Positions 26,817-34,462 of a stretch of 43,381 bases of DNA are shown here, one piece after another. Source of the stretch: Citrobacter sp. wls619 (GTDB lineage: Bacteria; Pseudomonadota; Gammaproteobacteria; Enterobacterales; Enterobacteriaceae). Both the position numbers and the translations under genes were made by a program. The notes beneath the pieces are model-generated. The model saw only the letters and a program-made list of their open reading frames with translations, was not told where the DNA came from and made no database searches. The first letter of the stretch is position 1. Each line of letters starts with the position of its first letter. Location: assembly GCF_005281345.1 (NCBI RefSeq), contig NZ_SZXJ01000083.1:78703-122083 (forward strand). Reading direction: 5' to 3'.

Positions 26817-28565
26817 TTATAACCCGTACAGTTTTATTTTTCGGTACAGCGTGGCGATGCTGATCCCCAATTCTGTCGCGGCTTGTTTCTTACCTTCAAC
26901 GCTTGAACCAAGTCGCTGAATGACGTTTTCAATGGCGTCTCTTTCTGCTTGTTGACCCTGATGGGCAAGCTGGCGAGGTTGCGCCATCATTGTGCTTTTT
27001 CTGCTATCGGCTGCGGTAAGCAGGTAAGGGGGAAGATGGCTGGCGTTGATCCCGGCGGCTTCTCCTCGCATGACAAAAATGTACTCGATGACGTTGCGCA
27101 GTTCACGGATGTTGCCCGGCCAGTGCCAGGCATAAAGGCGGTTAATAACATCATCGGGAAGTTTTTGCGACGGTCGCTGGTAGCTTAGTGAAAATTCATC
27201 GGCAAAATATTGTGCCAGGACGGCGATATCCGCCCGCCGTTCGCGTAGGGAAGGGAGAACCAATGGCACCACGTTCAGGCGATAGAAAAGATCTTCACGA
27301 AACTGATTATTCTCGACCATCGCGCTGATGTTTTTGTTGGTTGCAGCAATAATCCGTACGTCAATATTGATGGTGTTGTTGGACCCCACACGGGTGATGG
27401 CTTTTTCCTGCAGAACCCTGAGCAGCTTGGCCTGCAAATGCAGTGGCATATCGCCAATCTCGTCGAGGAACAGGCTACCCCCATTGGCCAGCTCAAATTT
27501 CCCCACCCGTCCTTTGGGATCGGCACCGCTGAATGCGCCGCGTACGTAGCCAAACAGTTCACTTTCCAGGAGTTGTTCAGGGATAGCGGCGCAGTTGATG
27601 GTCACGAAAGGGGCGGCTTTACGCGGACTGCTCTGATGAATGGCAAATGCTACAACTTCTTTACCGGAACCACTTTCCCCGGTGATCAGTACACTGGCAT
27701 AGCTGTTGGCGATTTTGCCAATGGTGCTTCTGAGTTGTTCCATTGAGGGGGAATGGCCAATCAGACGTACCTGTGTGTCAGACTCATATGGCGAGGGGGC
27801 AATCGTGCTCAGGTAGTCGTGCGCATCGCGAAAGATAACCATGGTTAATCGGTCGTTATCCAGTGACGAAAGCGAGATCTGTTTACACAGCACATGGTGT
27901 TTTTGCCCTTCAAGCGTCAGCCATGCTTCCTCATCGCCATACAAACTGTCGCCGGTCGTTTCAATGGTCAGGGGTAATCCCTGAACCTCACGGTTAAGTA
28001 TGCGATCTGCTGAATGGTTGGCATGCCAGATGCGGCCCTTGCCATCGATGGCCACCACGCCGCGATCCATAGCATCAATCAGACGACGAAAGGCGCCGAG
28101 TGTCTCCTGCGCACGTAAGCGTTCCAGGCATTCAAAGACCTTACTGGAGATCATGACGGCAATTTGCTCTATAAACGTGACAAATTTATCGATCTGGCTA
28201 AGCAAGGTGTCACGCTGTGTTTGCGTGGAGCAAATAATGCCGATCACCCCAATGACGCGGTTATTGAGGAAAATAGGGGCATTCAAATCCAGCATTTCAG
28301 AGCAGTAATGGTGTTTTTCACACAGCTGACATAGAGGATGTTCACCGGGGTTTTTGATCAAGACCGTCTCACGGACCTGCAAAACATGCCGATAGATATA
28401 ACCATTTTTTGCCACGTTCTCATTGAGCATATGTCGGTATTTACCGGTGCCAGCAATGCGCATTAAAGATTCATCAATGATTTCTACATCAGTCCCGGTA
28501 ATGCCAGAAATAGCATCGGCATAATTGCATATATCATCCTGAATATTGCTCAGTACTGAAATCAT
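26817..28565 (-). CDS. Sigma-54-dependent transcriptional activator
   Basis: Bacterial enhancer-binding protein, 582 aa. Order: N-terminal GAF-like sensor (1-150) with a Cys79-x2-Cys82-x5-Cys88 cluster, PAS-like domain (about 160-250), AAA+ domain with Walker A GESGSGKE (296-303), GAFSGA (343-348, in place of the usual GAFTGA sigma-54 contact loop) and Walker B SLFLDE (364-369), then a Fis-type helix-turn-helix at the end (AATELGISIATLYRKIK). The ATG at 28565, with GGAGAA upstream, is preferred to an extension to 28598. It resembles E. coli YgeV-type activators and is divergent from dpaL, whose promoter has a sigma-54 signature, so it probably controls the cluster. Effector unknown. Confidence 0.9.
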   Translation of the reverse strand: MISVLSNIQDDICNYADAISGITGTDVEIIDESLMRIAGTGKYRHMLNENVAKNGYIYRHVLQVRETVLIKNPGEHPLCQLCEKHHYCSEMLDLNAPIFLNNRVIGVIGIICSTQTQRDTLLSQIDKFVTFIEQIAVMISSKVFECLERLRAQETLGAFRRLIDAMDRGVVAIDGKGRIWHANHSADRILNREVQGLPLTIETTGDSLYGDEEAWLTLEGQKHHVLCKQISLSSLDNDRLTMVIFRDAHDYLSTIAPSPYESDTQVRLIGHSPSMEQLRSTIGKIANSYASVLITGESGSGKEVVAFAIHQSSPRKAAPFVTINCAAIPEQLLESELFGYVRGAFSGADPKGRVGKFELANGGSLFLDEIGDMPLHLQAKLLRVLQEKAITRVGSNNTINIDVRIIAATNKNISAMVENNQFREDLFYRLNVVPLVLPSLRERRADIAVLAQYFADEFSLSYQRPSQKLPDDVINRLYAWHWPGNIRELRNVIEYIFVMRGEAAGINASHLPPYLLTAADSRKSTMMAQPRQLAHQGQQAERDAIENVIQRLGSSVEGKKQAATELGISIATLYRKIKLYGL

Positions 28566-28942
28566 GATACTTCTCCGGCAAGGTGTCTCATTTCTCAAGG
28601 AAAATGATAAATAGGCGAATCATTGCAAAATTGATTTGCGAAAAATCAATCTACTGCGTTGTTTTTGGATGTTTTTTTAATTTTATCTTTCGTGATCACA
28701 CTATTTATCATTTATGAGAATTTATCAAAATCAGGCGATAAACTAACGACGGCTGTTTTTACCTTGCCATCATCAAAAATTGATTAATATATTGAAATAA
28801 AAGCATTTATTAAATTATTTATAAGTTTTCCCTCATTTTCTAAAAAACTGGTAAGCATTTTGCTCTTATGGATTACCGATAGCGTAAATAACTCTGTATT
28901 ACACCGATTACAGGGAATGAATTACCAGGACAATGAGGTTTT
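28566..28942. promoter_or_regulatory. Divergent regulatory region with candidate activator sites
   Basis: 377 AT-rich bases between the activator gene and dpaL. Elements seen: perfect inverted 13-mers AAATGATAAATAG (28602-28614) and CTATTTATCATTT (28701-28713); a further ATTTATCA at 28720-28727, 17 bases from the copy at 28703-28710; a perfect 8-bp inverted repeat ATTGATTT/AAATCAAT (28630-28650); ATCAA-AAA-TTGAT (28772-28784); and a -24/-12 promoter at 28849. The ATTTATCA copies lie about 120-270 bases before the promoter, the usual distance for enhancer sites. Confidence 0.65.
28849..28864 (+). promoter_or_regulatory. Sigma-54 promoter of dpaL operon
   Basis: TGGTAAGCATTTTGCT has GG at 28850-28851 and GC at 28862-28863, exactly 10 bases apart, as sigma-54 needs. 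It fits the TGGCAC-N5-TTGCA-type consensus well at the -12 side and less so at -24. It lies 79 bases before the dpaL ATG, on the correct strand, next to a sigma-54 activator gene. Confidence 0.8.
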
Positions 28943-30160
28943 ATGATGCAGCAAAACTTATCATTTTTTATCAACCAGACGCCGTTTACCGAACACCCGA
29001 ACGCACCGCTGGCACCCTTTAGTCGCCAGGAGCTGGTAAAAGCGTTGAATTTTCATCGGTCTATTCCGGGATACGCTCCAACGCCGCTGTATACGCTGCC
29101 GGCACTTTCTCAAAAACTGGGCGTAAAAAATATTTACCTCAAAGATGAGTCTCAGCGTTTTGGCCTGAAAGCGTTCAAAGCGCTGGGCGGTGCCTACGCG
29201 ATGGCATGCCATATCGCGGAATTAGTGGGGAAGGATATCAGCGAATTACCGTTTGATGTCATGACCAGTGAAGCAGTACGCCATGACCTGAAGACCGTGA
29301 CATTTGCCACCACCACCGACGGTAACCACGGGCGCGGTGTAGCGTGGATGGCGCGCCAGTTAAAGCAAAATGCGGTGGTTTACATGCCGAAAGGCTCTTC
29401 ACAGCAGCGGCTGGCATCAATTCGCAATGAAGGGGCTACCGCAGAAATCGTGGATATGAACTATGACGATGCCGTGCGTATGACCGCGGATCAGGCGCAA
29501 AAGTATGGCTGGATCGTTGTCCAGGACACGGCCTGGGAAGGATACGAAAAGATCCCACTGTGGATTATGCAGGGCTACGGCACGCTGATGCTGGAGGCGA
29601 TTGATCAGCTCCATCAGGTTGCCCCGACGCATGTTTTCGTTCAGGCCGGTGTGGGTTCATTTGCGGGAATGGTGCAGGGCATGGTGACGGTCGCGTGGGG
29701 CGAAAATCGTCCGAAAGTGATCGTCGCCGAAGCACTAATTGCTGACTGTCTCTATCGTTCAGCCCGTGCAAAAGAGGGGGATGCTGTTGCGGTAGGCGGC
29801 GATTTACAGACCGTGATGGCGGGTCTGGCCTGCGGTGAGGCAAACAGCATTGGCTGGAAGTTACTGCGTGATTATGCCACCGCATTTGCTTCCTGCCCTG
29901 ATGAAGTCGCGGCGCTGGGGATGCGTATGTTGGGTAATCCGTTGGCGGGCGACCCACACATTATTTCAGGTGAATCTGGGGCCGTCACGACAGGTCTTCT
30001 GGCGCTGTTGATGACCTCTCCGGATTTGGCACCAATCCGTGAGCAACTGGGCCTGGATGAGCATTCCCGCGTGTTGCTGATAAGTACCGAAGGTGATACC
30101 GACCCGCAACAATATTTGGATATTGTCTGGGGCGGTCAGTACCTGGGCATCAATAAATAA
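28943..30160 (+). CDS. dpaL: Diaminopropionate ammonia-lyase
   Basis: PLP enzyme that converts D- or L-2,3-diaminopropionate to pyruvate and two ammonia; cytoplasmic. 405 aa (E. coli YgeX 398 aa). LKDESQRFGLKAFKALGGAY contains the PLP lysine, Lys79, equivalent to Lys77 of YgeX. Asp126 (TTTDGNHGRG) and Asp195 (VQDTAWEGY) correspond to the catalytic Asp120 and Asp189 of YgeX. CGEAN and SGESGA also match. Two adjacent ATGs (28943 and 28946) follow GAGG at 28935-28938, and the second has the better spacing. It is the first gene after the sigma-54 promoter. Confidence 0.93.
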   Translation: MMQQNLSFFINQTPFTEHPNAPLAPFSRQELVKALNFHRSIPGYAPTPLYTLPALSQKLGVKNIYLKDESQRFGLKAFKALGGAYAMACHIAELVGKDISELPFDVMTSEAVRHDLKTVTFATTTDGNHGRGVAWMARQLKQNAVVYMPKGSSQQRLASIRNEGATAEIVDMNYDDAVRMTADQAQKYGWIVVQDTAWEGYEKIPLWIMQGYGTLMLEAIDQLHQVAPTHVFVQAGVGSFAGMVQGMVTVAWGENRPKVIVAEALIADCLYRSARAKEGDAVAVGGDLQTVMAGLACGEANSIGWKLLRDYATAFASCPDEVAALGMRMLGNPLAGDPHIISGESGAVTTGLLALLMTSPDLAPIREQLGLDEHSRVLLISTEGDTDPQQYLDIVWGGQYLGINK

Positions 30161-30192
30161 TTTCCTGATTGAGAGCACTAACGGAGAAACCC

Positions 30193-31377
30193 ATGTTATC
30201 TGCAACCCGTATTGAAGAAGTTATTAAAAATTGTCAGGCGCTGATCCAGCAAAAAAGCTATTCCGGTCAGGAAGGGGACGTGGTAAATGCCATAAAAACA
30301 ATGATGCAGCATTACCAGTTCGACGACATCCATGTTGATAAATACGGCAATATTGTCGGCGGTATTGTGGGAAATCAGCCGGGGAAAACGCTGGTTCTGG
30401 ATGGTCATATCGATACTGTGCCGGTGAACGACGAGAAGTGGACCCGCAACCCGTACGGCGGTGATATTGACGATGGCAAAATTTATGGCCGTGGCACCAC
30501 CGATATGAAAGGTGCTGTTGCTGCGATGATCTCCGCCGTAGGTTTTTTCGGCCAGGATAATCAGCGCAATTTCGCCGGGAAAATTTACGTTGCCTGTATC
30601 GTTCATGAAGAATGTTTTGAAGGCATTGCCGCTCGTCTGGTCAGTGAGCGCTATCAGCCTGATTACGTCATTATTGGCGAAGCTTCTGAACTGAATCTGA
30701 AAATCGGCCAGCGTGGTCGTGCTGAAATTGTGGTTGAAACCTTTGGTAAGCCAGCTCACTCTGCCAACCCGCAGGCAGGAATTAACGCGGTGTACAAAAT
30801 GGCGCAGTTGATCGACAAAATTCGCACCATCGCTCCGCCAACCCACCCGGTGCTTGGCGCCGGGATCCTGGAACTGACAGACATTAAATCGTCGCCATAC
30901 CCAGGCGCATCAGTGGTGCCGGATTACTGCCGCGCCACCTACGACCGCCGCTTGCTGGTGGGCGAAACCAAAGAAAGCGTTATTGCGCCACTGGAAAATG
31001 CACTTGCCGAGCTAACCACCCAGGACCCGCAGTTCAACGCCCGCGTCTCTTACGCCGTTGGCAAGGAGTCTTGCTATACCGGAGCCACCATTGAGGGTGA
31101 GCGTTTCTTCCCTGGCTGGGTTTATGACGAGTCTGACGAGTTCGTGCAGGCCGCTCTGGCGGGCGTTCGCGAAGCGGGTTTCTCGCCAACGATTACTCAG
31201 TACTCATTTTGCACTAACGGCAGCCACTACGCGGGGGAAGCGGGGATCAAAACCATCGGGTTTGGGCCGTCGCGTGAAAACCTGGCGCATACCATCGACG
31301 AGTATATCGAGATCGATCAGTTGACCGGCTCGGCCCGCGGCTATTACAGCATCATCCAGACACTCTATCGCCGTTAA
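30193..31377 (+). CDS. M20-family metallohydrolase, YgeY-like
   Basis: Zinc-dependent hydrolase of the M20/ArgE/DapE superfamily, 394 aa. Metal-binding residues are in place: His72 and Asp74 (LDGHIDTVP), Asp104 (GRGTTDMKG), the general-base pair Glu139-Glu140 (IVHEE), and a C-terminal HTIDE. The ATG at 30193, 6 bases after GGAGAA, is used; an upstream TTG at 30169 is not needed. In E. coli ygeY also follows ygeX (the diaminopropionate lyase gene), so the two families travel together. The likely substrate is an N-acylated amino acid or small peptide; the exact one is unknown. Confidence 0.88.
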   Translation: MLSATRIEEVIKNCQALIQQKSYSGQEGDVVNAIKTMMQHYQFDDIHVDKYGNIVGGIVGNQPGKTLVLDGHIDTVPVNDEKWTRNPYGGDIDDGKIYGRGTTDMKGAVAAMISAVGFFGQDNQRNFAGKIYVACIVHEECFEGIAARLVSERYQPDYVIIGEASELNLKIGQRGRAEIVVETFGKPAHSANPQAGINAVYKMAQLIDKIRTIAPPTHPVLGAGILELTDIKSSPYPGASVVPDYCRATYDRRLLVGETKESVIAPLENALAELTTQDPQFNARVSYAVGKESCYTGATIEGERFFPGWVYDESDEFVQAALAGVREAGFSPTITQYSFCTNGSHYAGEAGIKTIGFGPSRENLAHTIDEYIEIDQLTGSARGYYSIIQTLYRR

Positions 31378-31407
31378 AAAATAAAGATAAATACCTCTTA
31401 CCTTACA

Positions 31408-31432
31408 GGTGGTGCTGCTTTGTGGCACCGCC
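31408..31432 (+). repeat. Intercistronic hairpin before deacylase gene
   Basis: GGTGGTGC (31408-31415) can pair with GCACCGCC (31425-31432), 8 pairs with one G-U and a 9-base loop, in the 68-base gap. It ends 2 bases before the GGAG of the next gene, so it could affect its translation or protect the upstream message. Confidence 0.5.
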
Positions 31433-31445
31433 ATGGAGAATAACG

Positions 31446-33038
31446 ATGAAAACCATTTTTAAAAACGGAAATGTGATTGATGGAACGGGTAATCCAGGCC
31501 GAATTGCCGATGTAATGGTTGATGAAGGGCATATTGTCGAAATTGGTCAAATTGATGTGGGCGTCAATGAGCAGGTTATTGATGCAACAGGGAAAATTAT
31601 TTGTCCGGGCTTTATTGATACTCACACACACTCTGACCTGTCAGCCATTATTAATCCTGCGTTGTCAGCGAAAATCCGCCAGGGCATTACCACCGAGTTG
31701 CTGGGGCAGGATGGCGTAGCGCTGGCACCATTGCCGGAGGAATATATTCCGGCATGGCGTAAAAATATTGCCGGACTGGACGGCGACACCGACAAAATTG
31801 ACTGGAAATATAAAAACACGGACGGCTATCTCAACCTGTTGGCATCCCGACATCCGGCGACAAACCTGGCGTATTTGGTGCCACACGGTAACGTACGCAT
31901 GGAAGCGATGGGGCTGGATGGACGCCCTTCCACGCGTGAAGATGTGGCGAAGATGTGTGAAGTCCTTGAGCGTGAGCTAAAAGCCGGCGCGTTTGGTCTT
32001 TCTACTGGGCTTATCTATATGCCGTGTGCCTTTGGTGATACCGCCGAAATGATTGAGTTGTGCAAGGTCACGGCGAAATATGACGGGATCTTTGTGGTAC
32101 ACCAGCGCAGTGAAGCTGACGATATCATCAGTTCAACGCAGGAACTGATCGATATCGCTAAAGCTACCGGCGTCTGGTTGCATATTTCACATATGAAAGT
32201 CTGTGGGAAGAAAAACTGGGGGCTGATTGACCAGATGCTGGGCATGCTGGAGCAGGCCCAGGAAGAGGGGATACGTATCTCTTACGACCAGTACCCTTAC
32301 GTGGCGGGAAGCACCATGCTCGGCGTGATCCTGCCACCGTGGGTCCACTCCGGCGGGACGGACAAACTACTTGAGCGTCTGGCCTCGCCTGAATTGCGCG
32401 CCAAAATGATCGAGGATATCCAGCAGGGCATTCCTGGTTGGGATAACTTCATCGATTTTGCAGGCCTGGACCAGATTTTTGTCACCAGCGTCAAGACAGA
32501 GAAAAATCAGGATGCTGTTGGTCTGAACCTTGTTCAACTGGGGGAATTGCGCGGTAAAGATCCGTACAACGCCACCTTCGATCTGCTGTTTGAAGAAGAA
32601 AACGCCGTTGGCATGGTCGATTTTTACGGCACTGAAGAGCACGTCATTAAGTTTCTCTGCCGGCCGGAACAGAACGTGTGCACTGACGGGCTGATGGGCG
32701 CGGGTAAACCACATCCACGTGTGTTTGGCGCCTTCCCGCGCGTGCTGGGTAAATACGTGCGTGAAGAAGGATGCCTGAGCTGGGAGGCGGCAATCCGCAA
32801 GATGACAGGCAAACCCGCAGAGGTGTTGGGACTGCAGGATCGCGGATTACTGAAGGTAGGGTATGCGGCGGATATTGTGATGTTCGATCCCAATACTATT
32901 GCGGATAAGGGGACATTTGTTGAACCTAATCAATATCCGGAAGGGATTGAAATCGTGATGGTTAATGGACGCATTGCCTTAATTAATGGCACGGAAAGTT
33001 ATGCCTGTAGCGGTACGGTTATCAGAAAACAATATTAA
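31446..33038 (+). CDS. N-acyl-D-amino-acid deacylase-like amidohydrolase
   Basis: Amidohydrolase-fold enzyme, 530 aa, of the D-aminoacylase group, which releases D-amino acids from N-acyl derivatives. Metal ligands seen: His60 and His62 (GFIDTHTHSD), and later HISHMK with its metal-binding His. The D-aminoacylase metal ligand Cys (in NCG) appears replaced by Asp89 (GQDG), which also occurs in distant members as I recall. The C-terminus has the usual GLLKVGYAADIVMFDP. The ATG at 31446, 7 bases after GGAG (31435-31438), is chosen over an upstream frame extension at 31422. Third gene of the operon. Substrate not proved. Confidence 0.85.
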   Translation: MKTIFKNGNVIDGTGNPGRIADVMVDEGHIVEIGQIDVGVNEQVIDATGKIICPGFIDTHTHSDLSAIINPALSAKIRQGITTELLGQDGVALAPLPEEYIPAWRKNIAGLDGDTDKIDWKYKNTDGYLNLLASRHPATNLAYLVPHGNVRMEAMGLDGRPSTREDVAKMCEVLERELKAGAFGLSTGLIYMPCAFGDTAEMIELCKVTAKYDGIFVVHQRSEADDIISSTQELIDIAKATGVWLHISHMKVCGKKNWGLIDQMLGMLEQAQEEGIRISYDQYPYVAGSTMLGVILPPWVHSGGTDKLLERLASPELRAKMIEDIQQGIPGWDNFIDFAGLDQIFVTSVKTEKNQDAVGLNLVQLGELRGKDPYNATFDLLFEEENAVGMVDFYGTEEHVIKFLCRPEQNVCTDGLMGAGKPHPRVFGAFPRVLGKYVREEGCLSWEAAIRKMTGKPAEVLGLQDRGLLKVGYAADIVMFDPNTIADKGTFVEPNQYPEGIEIVMVNGRIALINGTESYACSGTVIRKQY

Positions 33039-33060
33039 TAAATAACGCTAAACACGCATG

Positions 33061-33094
33061 GATCTATCGCGACCATTTATGGCCGCGGTAGATC
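33061..33094 (+). repeat. Long palindrome before transporter gene
   Basis: An almost perfect 34-base palindrome: arms GATCTATCGCG (33061-33071) and CGCGGTAGATC (33084-33094) pair over 11 bp with one G-U, and CCAT/ATGG inside extends the stem across one mismatch. It sits in the 78-base gap between the deacylase and the MFS gene. There is no U-run, so it is not a plain terminator. Confidence 0.75.
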
Positions 33095-33116
33095 ACTACA
33101 CCCCAAGGACATCACA

Positions 33117-34403
33117 ATGAACCTACAAACATCTTTACCTTCAGGTAAACCTAAGACCTGGAAAGCAAGATATACCGTCCTGACGTTAATCTGGCTGGCG
33201 TGGCTACTCTCGTTCCTCGACAGAATGGTCATGAGCGTGTCGCTGCCTTATATCGGCAAAGATTTAAATCTTGATACAACCCAACAAGGTTTAATTATTA
33301 GCGCCTTTTTCATCGGTTATGCCGCATTCCAAATCCCCGGTGGTTTACTGGCGGATAAGTTTGGCTCACGTAAAATTATGGCCATCGGTATTGCCTGGTG
33401 GTCTGTCTTCACCAGCTTAACCGGTGCGGTATTAACGCTGCCGTTGATGCTGGCTGTTCGCTTCTTCTTCGGTATTGGCGAAGGGTGCTTCCCGTCAGCT
33501 TCCTGGAAAATGATTTCCACCTATTTTCCTTCGAAAGAGCGCGGTCGGGCTACAGCAATTCAGTCAACGGTAAATACCTTAGGCCCCGCACTGGCGGTGG
33601 TGGTTGCTGCAAGTATTATCGGGGCGTTTGGCTGGCACATGGTCTTTATTGTGCTGGGGATCCCGGGCCTGTTTATTGCTGCGGGTATCTACTTATTTAC
33701 GCGTGACAACCCGAAAGATCACCCTGCAATTACGCAACAGGATCTGGCCGATTTAGCCGCTGACGATCAGGGTGGCCTGCAAAACACGAGCGCTATCGCG
33801 TTTAAAGACGTGCTCAGGATGCCGGTGCTCTGGCAGATGGCCAGTATCTGGTTCTTGTTTGATATCACCTTCTGGGGGTTTTCAACCTGGTTGCCAAGCT
33901 ATCTGATCACCGTGCGTGAATTCTCGCTGGCGAAGACGGGGGTAATGGCGGCAATTCCGTTCCTGTTTGGTGCGGGTGGGACCTTAATCGGCGGATATTG
34001 CTCAGATAAATTCAAACCGATGCGCAAAACGTTGTATGTCGTGACGTCGGTTATTGCGGCGGGCTTCCTGTATCTGACCTTCAGCGTGAGCAGTGCGGAT
34101 ATGGCGGTGGTTTATCAGTGTATCTCTGCGCTGTTTATGTTCTTTGCCATGGCGACATTTTGGGGCATTTTAATGGATACCATCCCCAGCAATATCATGG
34201 GGCGGGCTTCCGGTATCGTTAACTTTGGCGGTCAGATGGCGGGGGTAGTTTCTGCGCCGATTATTGGCTGGCTGATCCAAAGCAGCGGCGGAAGTTACAA
34301 CAGTGCATTTATCTTTATGATCGCCGCACTGTTATGTTCCGCCGTGGTGACGTTGACCGTAAAAGGTTCGCATGCCGTAGGTGCAATCCCCAGTAATGCC
34401 TGA
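33117..34403 (+). CDS. MFS transporter, anion:cation symporter type
   Basis: Inner-membrane secondary transporter, 428 aa, with about 12 hydrophobic segments. The N-terminal half has WLLSFLDRMVMSVSLPYIGK and the loop 2-3 motif GGLLADKFGSRK, typical of the ACS (ExuT/GudP-like) group that imports organic acids with protons. RARFF-type charged residues and GRATAIQSTVNTLGPA follow. AAGGA lies about 7 bases before the ATG. As the last gene of the sigma-54 operon it most likely imports the substrate of the enzymes encoded upstream. Confidence 0.88.
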   Translation: MNLQTSLPSGKPKTWKARYTVLTLIWLAWLLSFLDRMVMSVSLPYIGKDLNLDTTQQGLIISAFFIGYAAFQIPGGLLADKFGSRKIMAIGIAWWSVFTSLTGAVLTLPLMLAVRFFFGIGEGCFPSASWKMISTYFPSKERGRATAIQSTVNTLGPALAVVVAASIIGAFGWHMVFIVLGIPGLFIAAGIYLFTRDNPKDHPAITQQDLADLAADDQGGLQNTSAIAFKDVLRMPVLWQMASIWFLFDITFWGFSTWLPSYLITVREFSLAKTGVMAAIPFLFGAGGTLIGGYCSDKFKPMRKTLYVVTSVIAAGFLYLTFSVSSADMAVVYQCISALFMFFAMATFWGILMDTIPSNIMGRASGIVNFGGQMAGVVSAPIIGWLIQSSGGSYNSAFIFMIAALLCSAVVTLTVKGSHAVGAIPSNA

Positions 34404-34416
34404 TTAGTATTAAACG

Positions 34417-34446
34417 CCTGTGGCTCTGCTGTTCCAGAGTCACAGG
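34417..34446 (+). terminator. Terminator of the dpaL operon
   Basis: A 12-bp stem with one G-U pair, CCTGTGGCTCTG (34417-34428) and CAGAGTCACAGG (34435-34446), has a 6-base loop and is followed by ATTTAT. It lies 14 bases after the transporter stop and 17 bases before the end of the convergent minus-strand gene, so it may serve both. Confidence 0.75.
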
Positions 34447-34462
34447 ATTTATCGTTATGCTG

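Noticed and set aside
30196-30846. A 216-codon minus-strand frame opposite the M20 hydrolase gene
   Set aside because: Antisense to a gene with intact metal-binding motifs; no recognised domain.
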